Shown here: positions 1 to 8,622 of the stretch, one piece after another
Layout: each line of letters starts with the position of its first letter
Position numbering within the stretch: the stretch's first letter is position 1
NCBI GenBank assembly: GCA_019856515.1
Contig: CP082230.1
Coordinates: forward strand, 3,596,001-3,660,000
Direction of reading: 5' to 3'
From: Prolixibacteraceae bacterium
GTDB taxonomy: Bacteria > Bacteroidota > Bacteroidia > Bacteroidales > Prolixibacteraceae
Length of the DNA stretch: 64,000 nucleotides
Translations under genes and position numbers: made by a program
The notes under the pieces: model-generated
What the model saw: the letters and a program-made list of their open reading frames with translations, nothing else
Told to the model about the DNA's origin: nothing
Database searches by the model: none

Positions 1-429
1 ACAAGTGAAGAGGTCGAACAAGAGGTTCTTGATGTACGAAAGCCCGAGGATGTGTTTACAGGCAGGGAGGATATTCGATTTGCAGTTATCTTTATTGTTA
101 AAAAGGATGTACGTACAATGAACAAGGTAAGACAACAACTCATGTTGGTAAATATTAAGGATCTTAATAAACGCAACTACAAGGTGTCGGCTGAAAATTA
201 TGATGCTTCGACTAGCTTTGTGGTTGTAAGAGGATTGTCCGATTATAATAAGGCGCTTGCCTATGTGAAGGCTTTAGTCGCAACAAAACGCTATAAAGAA
301 GCGGTAGTAGGATTGGTGAATGAGGCTATGGTAATCTCTGAGGAGAATCTCAGAAGGTTGAATAAAAATAAAGAGATGGATCTGTATCGAACTTTTTATC
401 GTAATGAAAAGATGCCGATGCTAAAATAA
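1..429 (+). CDS. C-terminal end of a TPR-type protein, probably SprE/PorW-like (partial)
   Basis: The reading frame is open from base 1, so only about the last 142 residues of a longer protein are present. The visible part has a short acidic stretch followed by a compact mixed alpha/beta domain (FAVIFIV, then VNIKDLNKRNYKV, then a strand-helix with NKALAYVKAL) and ends with NEAMVISEENLRRL and LYRTFYRN. This pattern recalls the C-terminal domain of large Bacteroidota TPR lipoproteins of the SprE/PorW type that serve gliding and type IX secretion. That assignment is from memory of the family and is moderate only; the TPR part, if any, lies outside the window. The following gene is porX, which fits a T9SS context. 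Confidence 0.5.
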   Translation, partial: TSEEVEQEVLDVRKPEDVFTGREDIRFAVIFIVKKDVRTMNKVRQQLMLVNIKDLNKRNYKVSAENYDASTSFVVVRGLSDYNKALAYVKALVATKRYKEAVVGLVNEAMVISEENLRRLNKNKEMDLYRTFYRNEKMPMLK

Positions 430-501
430 AGGGCGTTTCTCTATAGTTTATGAACTTCACTCTTTCTATATTGTTATTTGAATCATAAAAGAGTTGATAT
501 T

Positions 502-2046
502 ATGAAGATATTATGGGTGGATGATGAGATCGAGATGTTGAAGCCTCACATCATCTTTTTGACGACAAAAGGATATGAGGTAGAGGTTGCAACCAATGGT
601 TATGATGCAATTGATATGATCAAAGAGCAACGTTTCGATATTGTCTTTTTAGATGAACATATGCCAGGAATAACAGGTTTGCAAACACTTCCTTTAATCA
701 AAGAGCAAGATGCTTCAATTCCTGTGGTTATGGTTACAAAAAGTGAAGAGGAGAATGTGATGGAAGAGGCTTTGGGCTCGAAGATCGCAGACTATCTAAT
801 AAAGCCTGTTCGTCCATCTCAAATGCTACTCTGTTTGAAGAAAGTCTTAGAGAACCAACGTTTAGTTTCAGAGAAGGTGACAACAGACTATCGACAATCT
901 TTTATGGGTTTGTCTGATCAGATTAATGCATGTGTCGATATTGAGGATTGGAAACGTTTGTTTGTAAAACTTGAAAAGTGGGAAGTAGAGCTTGCTGATG
1001 GTGGAGATAGTACGATGGATGAAGTGCTTGCGATGCAGAAGAAAGATGCCAACCAGGCCTTCTTTAAGTTTGTCCAAAATAACTACCAGGATTGGCATAA
1101 TGGAGGAATCCATAATTTCTCGTTAAACTCTGTCAATGCGATATCAAAAGGTGTGTTTCCTCTTCTAGATCAATCTAAGAAAGTGTTTATGTTAGTGATT
1201 GATAACTTAAGGTTTGATCACTGGTTGGCATTAAAAGATTTGATTCAGATGTACTACTCAGTGGTTCGAGAAGATGTTTGCTGTAGTATTCTTCCTACTG
1301 CAACCATGTATGCACGTAATAGTTTGTTCGCGGGATTGACACCTAATCAGATTGCTACAATGCATCCTGATTGTTGGGTGGGAGAGGATGAAGAGGGGTT
1401 TAAAAACCTCCATGAAGAGACATTGCTTCTTCGTCAATTTGAACGTTATAAACGAACAGAAGGTGTTCAGTTTGTTAAAGCCTCTAATGCTTTAACAGGA
1501 GGGAAGGTGATGGAACACTATTCTAAGATTAAACAAGCCGATTTCTCCGTTTTAGTTATCAATTTTATTGATATGATCTCTCATGCAAGGACCGATATGG
1601 AGATGATTAAAGAGCTTGCAAGTGATGAAGCCGCTTTTAGATCTTTGGCAAAGAGCTGGTTTGAACATTCACAGCTTCGAGAGCTTTTGGAGAAATTATC
1701 TGAAGATGATATTCATGTTGTTTTAACTTCGGATCATGGTACTTCAAGGGTGAAAAACCCTGTTAAGATTCAAGGAGAGAAGAATACCAATACGAATCTT
1801 AGATATAAATTAGGTCGGAATTTAAAATATCCTTCAAAGAATGTCTATGAGGTAAATAGACCAAATGATATTGGGTTACCTCATCCACAGGTGTCAACGA
1901 AATATATATTCGGAAGACCATATGACTATTTTGTGTATAAGAATAATTTTAGTCAGTTTTCTGCTACTTATCATGATACATTCCAACATGGAGGGATCTC
2001 TTTGGAAGAGATGCTGATTCCATTTGTTGTGCTTTCTCCGAAATAA
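502..2046 (+). CDS. porX: PorX-type response regulator with PglZ domain
   Basis: A 514-residue T9SS response regulator. Residues 1 to about 120 form a receiver domain with the acidic pair WVDDE, the phospho-acceptor D51 in VFLDEHMPG, the conserved threonine in VMVTKS and lysine in LIKPVRP. A helical linker follows, then a PglZ/alkaline-phosphatase-superfamily domain with metal-site motifs IDNLRFDHW, PTATMYARN and TSDHGTS. In Porphyromonas and Flavobacterium, PorX works with kinase PorY and is needed for T9SS function; the PglZ domain has phosphodiesterase activity. I chose ATG 502 rather than an upstream TTG at 478 because the receiver domain begins directly there. No PorY candidate is adjacent; the histidine kinase at 55 kb is soluble and is not an obvious PorY. 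Confidence 0.92.
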   Translation: MKILWVDDEIEMLKPHIIFLTTKGYEVEVATNGYDAIDMIKEQRFDIVFLDEHMPGITGLQTLPLIKEQDASIPVVMVTKSEEENVMEEALGSKIADYLIKPVRPSQMLLCLKKVLENQRLVSEKVTTDYRQSFMGLSDQINACVDIEDWKRLFVKLEKWEVELADGGDSTMDEVLAMQKKDANQAFFKFVQNNYQDWHNGGIHNFSLNSVNAISKGVFPLLDQSKKVFMLVIDNLRFDHWLALKDLIQMYYSVVREDVCCSILPTATMYARNSLFAGLTPNQIATMHPDCWVGEDEEGFKNLHEETLLLRQFERYKRTEGVQFVKASNALTGGKVMEHYSKIKQADFSVLVINFIDMISHARTDMEMIKELASDEAAFRSLAKSWFEHSQLRELLEKLSEDDIHVVLTSDHGTSRVKNPVKIQGEKNTNTNLRYKLGRNLKYPSKNVYEVNRPNDIGLPHPQVSTKYIFGRPYDYFVYKNNFSQFSATYHDTFQHGGISLEEMLIPFVVLSPK

Positions 2047-2069
2047 TAAAATATACATATAGTACTATA

Positions 2070-2104
2070 GGGGTATTCTCTTTGAGGGAATACCCCTTCT
2101 TTTT
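2070..2104 (+). terminator. Rho-independent terminator after porX
   Basis: A perfect 9-bp stem (GGGGTATTC at 2070-2078 with GAATACCCC at 2088-2096) is followed by TTCTTTTT. It closes the porX transcript and separates it from the secreted-protein unit downstream. Confidence 0.85.
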
Positions 2105-2774
2105 GTCGTATATAATTATGACTGTTTTTAGATGTGAACTTTTATATAAAGATCAGGTTCTAAAATTCGCATAAAATTACCCGTACAATTATCGGAGCTT
2201 TATTTGAAGTAATTTGGTTTATTCTGCACTGTGATATGAGTGTATTATTATCATTATTTAGTTGTGTAATGATATTAGTTGTCTGGGTTAACTTAAATTA
2301 ACGTAAAATTAACATATATGGATTAGGGTAAATTTTTTTAATAAAATTTGTGTCATTTGACCATTCTGTCATATCTAGTCATGGATAAAATATCTTTCAT
2401 TTTAATGTAAAAAAAGTATGACATGATAAAAATTCATACTTGATATACTAAAATGAATATTTTGTTCGTTATCCTCAGGTTGGTTTGAGTTGAGGTATTT
2501 TATGTGTTGATATATAGTTTGTTATGTATTGTATTTTTGTGGGAAATATATGAATTTTTATAAGTGGAACGGTACTATACAGTGTCTGTTTGCTTATTAT
2601 TTAACTATGACATTGCTTTTAAAAATGGTGACAATACATAAAACGTTCAAATGTGCACTTATGACACTCTTTTTTATGCATTGTCCTACTATAACCGTAA
2701 TGTAGTACATTAAACTTGTTTGTGCCTATCAAAAAAGCATAATTGAAAATTGAGACTATAACATCTTTTTATAC
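2105..2774. other. Long non-coding gap upstream of the surface-protein operon
   Basis: About 670 bp of very AT-rich sequence with no convincing ORF, tRNA or strong hairpin. It lies between the porX terminator and the promoter at 2775. The length is unusual for this gene-dense window and may hold regulatory sites or a small RNA, but I see no specific structure to name. Confidence 0.5.
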
Positions 2775-2805
2775 TTGTTTAGTATAATGTGAAACTATAT
2801 GTTTG
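2775..2805 (+). promoter_or_regulatory. Predicted Bacteroidota promoter for the secreted-protein operon
   Basis: A -33 TTG at 2775-2777 is followed by 20 bp and a -7 box TATGTTTG at 2798-2805, matching the TTG-N19/21-TAnnTTTG form of the Bacteroidota housekeeping sigma factor. Transcription would begin near 2812, leaving a leader of about 75 bases before the ATG at 2889. Confidence 0.6.
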
Positions 2806-2888
2806 TGTTGTAAGAATAAGATCAAAGAGTAGTATTAATAGCTTATTACAGTATCATTTAAAGAGTCAGTTATTACTTGTATTTAGTT

Positions 2889-3674
2889 ATGAGAGATGGA
2901 TTATTAAAAAATATAGGGCTTTTGCTTCTTGGAGTTGCTTTGTGTAGCTCCATGAGTGTATTGGGGCAAGATCCTTCCTCATCACTAAATGAATTGCCAT
3001 CTGGTACAACAGGAGCAAAAGATACTCCATTGGTATGTACTAAAGGGATGGAGAATACTTTCTCAGTAGATGCTTCTTCCGGATACGATTTAGGTGCAGA
3101 TGATTATAAAAATGATATGATTAAATGGACGGTTGTAGGTGGGGTGATATCTCCAAGTACGATAAGCACTAAAGAAGAGGTTCTTAGCTCTACAAGTCGA
3201 TCTACGATCACTGTCAAATGGAACGAGATTGCAACCTTAAACAATGGTTATGTTGATGTGCAACAGACAAGTCGAGACCTAAGTGGAAATGAACATTGTA
3301 GTGCTGTAACATCGAGATTATATATTCGGTTGAATACAAAGCCTGTAGTTAATGACTTTACGCCTGTGGATCTTAATAAATGTGCAGCTGAAAATGATGG
3401 TAAATGGAGTTCTATATCGGCATTGGATTTCAGTGGAGTAACGGTGTCTGATGTGAATAAAGATAGAATTACCAAAAGATATAAGATTATTAATAACGAA
3501 ACTAATGTAGAGGTGTTTGAGGATGATATTAGAGTAGTCCCACCGACTTTAAGTGTTGGAACGTATCGTGTTATTTTAATTGTAAGCGATGGTTATTGCA
3601 GTGTGGAGAGTGGTAAACCTGTCTATAACTTAATTGTGAACAAAACACCATCTCCGAGTGAAATAAGATATTAA
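2889..3674 (+). CDS. Secreted Ig-like module protein, first of the array
   Basis: A 261-residue protein with a signal peptide (hydrophobic core LLLLGVALCSS, cleavage after VLGQ). I do not recognise a named family. Its first half follows a pattern shared with the next four genes: a glycine followed by an aromatic strand (NTFSVD), a strand containing IKWTVV, then GYVDV and a cysteine-containing segment ending in SRLYIRL. The second half starts with a cysteine (DLNKCAAEN) and has a PKD-like strand pattern (SVGTYRVILIVSDGYC). It ends SPSEIRY, with no standard T9SS type A or B sorting domain. ATG 2889 is preferred over an in-frame TTG at 2877 because it gives a normal signal peptide. It is probably a surface or periplasmic building block for the T9SS unit. 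Confidence 0.75.
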   Translation: MRDGLLKNIGLLLLGVALCSSMSVLGQDPSSSLNELPSGTTGAKDTPLVCTKGMENTFSVDASSGYDLGADDYKNDMIKWTVVGGVISPSTISTKEEVLSSTSRSTITVKWNEIATLNNGYVDVQQTSRDLSGNEHCSAVTSRLYIRLNTKPVVNDFTPVDLNKCAAENDGKWSSISALDFSGVTVSDVNKDRITKRYKIINNETNVEVFEDDIRVVPPTLSVGTYRVILIVSDGYCSVESGKPVYNLIVNKTPSPSEIRY

Positions 3675-3706
3675 AATTATAGTGACGACCATAAATACAA
3701 ACAATT

Positions 3707-4471
3707 ATGATGAGAAAGCTGACATTTATTTTATTCCTTTTTACTTTATCTATCAGTGCACAAGCACAAAGTCTAACAGATGGTAGCCAACCATTTGTTG
3801 GTGGAAAATACCTTTACTCTATCGGTATGGAAGATAATACTAACACCGCATCTTGGACTTTAGTAAATGCTGCAAAAGAAGATAAATCTGCAGCAATTAC
3901 GAAAACGGATAATGAAAATATAATTATTGACTATACATCTTTAGTCGCAGGAGATTATACTTTGCGATTTACAGAAACTAAAGAAGGGTGTATTGCTGTT
4001 AGAGAGTTGCCAATTAGAGTTTATGCCAATGGATTTAATATTAATATCGTTGACAATAATGCATATAACTGTAATCCAGAGAGCGGAAATGTACATGTTC
4101 AAGGTGATCAGGGAACAGTAACATTTGAATATACTGTTACAAGAACTATGGCTACAGGAGATTGGGCATTTAACTATAGTAATGCTGCTGTGATAGAGGG
4201 AGGAACAGGTAATATACCAACAATTACTGCTGTAGATGGAAAAATTGATACAGGCGCAAAGACTATTACTGCAGGTGATGGTGTAGCTTCTGTAGTAATT
4301 ACTGTAACTTATACAGGATTTCCTATTGATTTAGATCTTACAAATACATTTGGTGTTACAGCTTCAACCATTACTTCTGGAACAACGAATCTTGTTGCTG
4401 GAACTATCGATCCTAATAAAGGTGGTACTGTTAAAGGTCTTCCTAACACAGGAAATATTTCATTCAAATAA
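3707..4471 (+). CDS. Secreted Ig-like module protein, second of the array
   Basis: A 254-residue protein with a clear signal peptide (MMRKLTFILFLFTLS, cleavage after AQAQ). The module motifs are easy to see: GKYLYSIG, ASWTLVN, GDYTLRFTETKEGCIAVRELPIRV. After a cysteine-led second segment (NAYNCNPES) the protein is rich in Thr, Gly and Val beta strands and ends GTVKGLPNTGNISFK. The next gene ends GTVKRYSNSNITFD, so the C-terminal strand is conserved between them. No catalytic motif is visible. It lies 32 bp after the previous gene and 28 bp before the next, so it is very likely co-transcribed. Function unknown; a structural, polymerising or matrix role is inference. Confidence 0.78.
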   Translation: MMRKLTFILFLFTLSISAQAQSLTDGSQPFVGGKYLYSIGMEDNTNTASWTLVNAAKEDKSAAITKTDNENIIIDYTSLVAGDYTLRFTETKEGCIAVRELPIRVYANGFNINIVDNNAYNCNPESGNVHVQGDQGTVTFEYTVTRTMATGDWAFNYSNAAVIEGGTGNIPTITAVDGKIDTGAKTITAGDGVASVVITVTYTGFPIDLDLTNTFGVTASTITSGTTNLVAGTIDPNKGGTVKGLPNTGNISFK

Positions 4472-4499
4472 TTAAGAACCAAAATAATACTATCATATA

Positions 4500-5327
4500 A
4501 TGAAAAGAATTTTATTAAGCTTTGTTGTACTAGCGGTAGCAAGTGCAGCAGCATTTGCACAGTCTACAGGAGATGCTCCATATCCTGGATCAAAGCATGT
4601 ATATCGTGTAGCATCTGATGGAGAAAACCAAGTTTGGAAAATTAGAACATATGATGCTGTAGCTGGTTTCGCTGATGCAGATCTTGCTACTGCAACTTTG
4701 ACAAATGCAAATACAAAAGAGGTAACTATTGACTGGGGAGTTGGAGTTGCTGCAGGTACTACATACTATGTGCAAGTAGAAGATTCGAAAGCTGGTTGTA
4801 AAAACCTGCGTTTGCTACCTATTACTATCGCAGCAAGTACATTTGATATGTTGTTAACTTTTGGAGGTGGTGAAGTTTGTTATACAAACCAAGTTGATCC
4901 ATCTATCGAAGGAGGTAAAATTGCTTATACGCATGGTCAAGCTGTAGTTCCTTATGTATTCAGTGTAGAAGGTGTAAATGCTGGAGACAATTGGTCAACA
5001 ACGGTTACAATGGGAGATATTACTGATGTAACAATTGATGATCTAGTGTCAACAGATGGGACTGTTACTGTTACGGATAATGGAGCTGGTGTATTTACTT
5101 TAACGGGTACAGGAGTTGTTGCTGATATTACTCTAAATCTTACAGTGAATAATGTTAAGAAATATTTAGAAGCAGCTGGATATAATGGTGAGGCTGAGAT
5201 TAGTCCTTTGTTATCACTTACTGCTCAAACAATATTGAATCAGAAAGTTGCTGATAAAGATGCTGCTAATGATAATGCAACGGGAACTGTTAAGCGTTAT
5301 TCAAACAGCAATATTACTTTTGATTAA
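4500..5327 (+). CDS. Secreted Ig-like module protein, third of the array
   Basis: A 275-residue protein with signal peptide MKRILLSFVVLAVASAAAFAQ. It is the clearest paralogue of the preceding gene: YPGSKHVYRVAS, QVWKIRTYD, TTYYVQVEDSKAGCKNLRLLPITI, then a cysteine (GGEVCYTNQ), a strand with YVFSVEGVNAGDNWSTTV matching FEYTVTRTMATGDWAFNY of its neighbour, and the shared end GTVKRYSNSNITFD. It is rich in Thr, Val, Ala and Gly and low in basic residues, as expected of an exported beta-sandwich protein. No enzymatic motif is seen. The pair probably arose by tandem duplication. Confidence 0.78.
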   Translation: MKRILLSFVVLAVASAAAFAQSTGDAPYPGSKHVYRVASDGENQVWKIRTYDAVAGFADADLATATLTNANTKEVTIDWGVGVAAGTTYYVQVEDSKAGCKNLRLLPITIAASTFDMLLTFGGGEVCYTNQVDPSIEGGKIAYTHGQAVVPYVFSVEGVNAGDNWSTTVTMGDITDVTIDDLVSTDGTVTVTDNGAGVFTLTGTGVVADITLNLTVNNVKKYLEAAGYNGEAEISPLLSLTAQTILNQKVADKDAANDNATGTVKRYSNSNITFD

Positions 5328-5359
5328 TTTAGTTAAATTCATAGATATTAAGCTATAAT

Positions 5360-6091
5360 ATGACTCAAACTCTTCGACATATAAGCCTCCTCTGTTTGAT
5401 GTGGTGTTGTTGTTCTGTCTCATTGGAAGCAATGGGACAGGAGAGGGTGCGTCTTGTCGAAGGAGAGATTCATAGTTTTAGCGTAGAGGAAGTAATGGGT
5501 AGGAAATACAACTGGATATTGTATTCAGGTTTCAGTATGATGACCCATGCTTCTTCTGATTTAGAAGCAGGATTTTTGGGATCACCCAAACTTTCTGTAG
5601 TGTCTTGTGTGTTTAAGAAACCAGGTGATTATGTATTGCGCTCTAACACAGAGCAGGCAGGGTGTTTAAATAGTCGTGTACTAATTTTAAATATTCTACC
5701 AAATCATATGACTTTGGGATTTATTAATACAGATCAAGAAGCTTGCGCAACATCAATAGGAGATCTCCTACCCCTTGATTTAACTATTGAGAAGGATCTT
5801 GAAACGCGATCGACTACATATGAAAAATACTTTCCTCTGAGGGTTTCGATCCGAGTATACGAGGATAGTAAAGATAAAGGCACACAAGATATTATAATAG
5901 ACAGAGAAGATGATGCGATGGCGCTTAACCTAAAGATCGATGATTTAGATGAAGACCATCGCTACTCTATACGTCTACTTAAGGCGCAAACCAATAATGG
6001 TTTGCCTATTGGTATTGTAGATACAAAGCGGAAGGTAGAATTTCTTTTAAAGAAACGACCTCGAGCAGGAAAAATCTTGATTGTAGAATAA
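5360..6091 (+). CDS. Secreted Ig-like module protein, fourth of the array
   Basis: A 243-residue protein with a signal peptide containing a run of cysteines (LMWCCCSVSLEAMGQ). It is a more divergent member of the same family: EGEIHSFSVEE, YNWILYSG, GDYVLRSNTEQAGCLNSRVLILNI, then the second-domain cysteine in DQEACATSIGD. The end, LLKKRPRAGKILIVE, again places a basic/proline turn before a final hydrophobic strand. No sorting domain or catalytic residues are recognised. Spacing is 32 bp from the previous gene and about 20 bp to the next. Confidence 0.75.
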   Translation: MTQTLRHISLLCLMWCCCSVSLEAMGQERVRLVEGEIHSFSVEEVMGRKYNWILYSGFSMMTHASSDLEAGFLGSPKLSVVSCVFKKPGDYVLRSNTEQAGCLNSRVLILNILPNHMTLGFINTDQEACATSIGDLLPLDLTIEKDLETRSTTYEKYFPLRVSIRVYEDSKDKGTQDIIIDREDDAMALNLKIDDLDEDHRYSIRLLKAQTNNGLPIGIVDTKRKVEFLLKKRPRAGKILIVE

Positions 6092-6111
6092 TTGCTTAAT
6101 GATTAACTATT

Positions 6112-7548
6112 TTGAGATCAATATACTTTAAAATATGGACCTTATGTTGCCTTTGGGTAGCTACAGCTGGATTCGTTTGTGCTCAAACGATCGATCCAGA
6201 TGTAACTATCTCTAGAGGTGCTGTGCATCGTTTTAAAGCTACGATCAACGATCCTATGTTTACTTACGAGTGGAAGTTAAAGACACTTGAAGGGCAGAAG
6301 ATGAATTACACGTTTAAATCAACAGCAGTACAATCAGAATTAATCTATTTTGATAAAGAGGGAACCTATGAATTGAGTGTTACGCCAACACAAAAAGGGA
6401 ATGGATGTCCAGGAGAGCCTACCATAATGGTTATCAAAGTAGGTATCGTACTAGAGTCTAGATTTATTGCAGCACATCAAGATCGTCATGGAAATGGTTT
6501 TCTTGGATCTTGTGATGAAACCATAAGCTTAGATGGAACCAAATCAACAGGAGAACGACTAACTTATGAATGGGGGCCTAAAGATCATTTTGACAACCCA
6601 TATATTGCTTCTGCTACCTTCAATAAGAATGGAGTAACGTCTAATACTACGGTTTGGTTAGAAGTGACGGATAAATTTGGATCTACACATCGCACAGAGA
6701 AGGAGATCATTTTTGATCCAACTCCTAGAGCCATTGTACAGGGTGTATCTGAAATATCATTCGACTCATGGGTTACTCTTGATGGAAGTAATAGTATCGG
6801 AAAGAGTAATGTTTACTATTGGTCTAATAAAGACCCAGATGCCCAAGATTATGGACATGTGGATAACACAGATCCTTCGAAGATGATTGTTCGTAAAGCA
6901 GGAACGTATATCTTAAAAGTGATGGATCGTAATGGATGTACTAACAGTACAGAGTTTGCAGTAAACTATAATGGAACAGCTCCTATTACACAAGAAGATG
7001 TAGGGATTACAAAAGAGCGTGTGCATGTGGACATTAGAGTTCTTCGTAATGATTATGACTTAGAAAACGATATGGACACCTTGTCTTTAAAGGTCTTTAC
7101 CAACCCATTGCATGGAACGGCTGAATTAGTATCTAAAGGGCTGATCAAATATACTCCTGATGAGACTTATCTTGGAGAAGATCAGTTTGAGTATGAGATA
7201 TGTGATAGTCAAGGTCACTGTTCAACTGAGTTTGTTAAGATCCTTGTTAGAGCAGGAGTGTTGAAAGTAATAAGAGGATTCTCTCCTAATGGCGATGGTA
7301 TTAATGATAGATTTGAGATCAAAGCCATTAAGATGTGTAAAGAGTCTGAAATTCATATTTATAACCGTTGGGGTGATCTTGTATATAAGAATATCCGATA
7401 TGGATTAGATGGAGAAACTTCATGGTGGGATGGTATTGCCACAGAAGGAATGAATAATGGAAATGCGGTAACTTCAGGAACCTATTATTATATCTTGAAG
7501 ACAGACAGTTATCCAACGAAGAAAGGTTACATTTATTTAAGTAAATAG
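6112..7548 (+). CDS. Multi-domain surface protein with T9SS type B (gliding-type) C-terminal domain
   Basis: A 478-residue exported protein. It has a signal peptide (cleavage near VCAQ) and the same N-terminal module as the four upstream proteins (GAVHRFKAT, YEWKLKTL, GTYELSVTPTQKGNGC). PKD/Ig-like segments follow, with an Ig-like/cadherin-like domain at about 289-380 (VRVL-NDYD type; GEDQFEYEICDSQG). A type B sorting domain occupies about 383-478 (GFSPNGDGINDRFEI, IYNRWGDLVYKN, WWDG, SGTYYYILKTD, KGYIYLSK). Such domains direct export by the T9SS and usually need a PorP/SprF partner, which is the next gene. The start is uncertain: the only codon that gives a signal peptide is TTG 6112. Confidence 0.88.
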   Translation: MRSIYFKIWTLCCLWVATAGFVCAQTIDPDVTISRGAVHRFKATINDPMFTYEWKLKTLEGQKMNYTFKSTAVQSELIYFDKEGTYELSVTPTQKGNGCPGEPTIMVIKVGIVLESRFIAAHQDRHGNGFLGSCDETISLDGTKSTGERLTYEWGPKDHFDNPYIASATFNKNGVTSNTTVWLEVTDKFGSTHRTEKEIIFDPTPRAIVQGVSEISFDSWVTLDGSNSIGKSNVYYWSNKDPDAQDYGHVDNTDPSKMIVRKAGTYILKVMDRNGCTNSTEFAVNYNGTAPITQEDVGITKERVHVDIRVLRNDYDLENDMDTLSLKVFTNPLHGTAELVSKGLIKYTPDETYLGEDQFEYEICDSQGHCSTEFVKILVRAGVLKVIRGFSPNGDGINDRFEIKAIKMCKESEIHIYNRWGDLVYKNIRYGLDGETSWWDGIATEGMNNGNAVTSGTYYYILKTDSYPTKKGYIYLSK

Positions 7549-7567
7549 TGGAGAATAGAGGTTTAAT

Positions 7568-8542
7568 ATGAGATTCCATACTAACATATCATATTCATTT
7601 AGAAAGACGCTTAGAACGCTTCTAATGCTTGTATGCGGTATATTGTTCTCTCTTACAGTAAGAGGTCAGCAGGATCCCCTTTATAGCCAATATTTAAATA
7701 ATCTAGCCACGATTAACCCTGCATATGTAGGAGTGCAAGAGTCAATGAATATCAAATTATTGACAAGACATCAATGGACTGGCTTTGAAGGGGCACCAAC
7801 GACAAGTACACTGGCTTTTACTATGCCTTACCAAGACAATCAGATGGGATTCGGAGGGCGGATTGTATATGATGGTTATGGTCCTGTGACACAGCTTGGT
7901 GTTTATGGTGATTATGCTTATCACTTAGATATCAATCCTCGAAGAGGACGTTACCTAAGCTTTGGTATCTCTGCTGGTTTTAATCTGTTTTATGCAGATA
8001 TTCTAGGAATAGGAGAGAACCAAGATGATCCTGCATTTATTGCTGACATGAGTAATAAGTTTCTTCCAAATGTAGGAATTGGAATTATGTATCGAGATCG
8101 AGACTATCTAATTGGAGTATCTGTACCTAAGTTAATTGAGAATCAGGTATCGGTTAAAGATATTTCAAGAACTTCAATTAATAAAGATATGTTACACATC
8201 TATCTTCTAGGTGCTTACAAGTTTAAGCTAGATAGAGATATTGTGATGAAATTGGCTACAACGGTTCGATATATACGTAGTACGAATATTGCAGCAGATC
8301 TTCATGCTTTTGTTACTTTCTATAACAACTTCACTGGAGGGATAATGTATCGAACAGGAAACTCATTTGGTATGAGTATGCAATATGATATAAGAGAAGG
8401 AATACGCCTAGGTTATGCCTATGATATGACTTCATTAGAAGATACTTATAGCTTTCCAAGTACCCATGAGTTAATGCTTAGCTATGATATACCTTCAAAT
8501 AAAAGAAGGAGATATCGTCGAAAGTCAGATTACTTCTTTTAG
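7568..8542 (+). CDS. porP: PorP/SprF family type IX secretion outer-membrane protein
   Basis: A 324-residue outer-membrane beta-barrel protein with an N-terminal signal peptide (LMLVCGILFSLTVRGQ). It carries the family signature just after cleavage, QQDPLYSQYLNN followed by ATINPAYVG. Alternating strands rich in Tyr, Gly and Phe and a C-terminal ELMLSYDI strand fit the PorP/SprF barrel. SprF-type proteins are needed for secretion or anchoring of cargo with type B domains. Its position 20 bp after such a cargo marks them as a dedicated pair. The basic tail KRRRYRRKSDYFF is a common end for this family. Confidence 0.92.
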   Translation: MRFHTNISYSFRKTLRTLLMLVCGILFSLTVRGQQDPLYSQYLNNLATINPAYVGVQESMNIKLLTRHQWTGFEGAPTTSTLAFTMPYQDNQMGFGGRIVYDGYGPVTQLGVYGDYAYHLDINPRRGRYLSFGISAGFNLFYADILGIGENQDDPAFIADMSNKFLPNVGIGIMYRDRDYLIGVSVPKLIENQVSVKDISRTSINKDMLHIYLLGAYKFKLDRDIVMKLATTVRYIRSTNIAADLHAFVTFYNNFTGGIMYRTGNSFGMSMQYDIREGIRLGYAYDMTSLEDTYSFPSTHELMLSYDIPSNKRRRYRRKSDYFF

Positions 8543-8622
8543 TCGTTGATATCTCCAAATTCTTTCTTCTTTCAGATTTGTATAGCAAGGTAATATGTAG
8601 ATGGTGAAAAAGAAATTAATAT

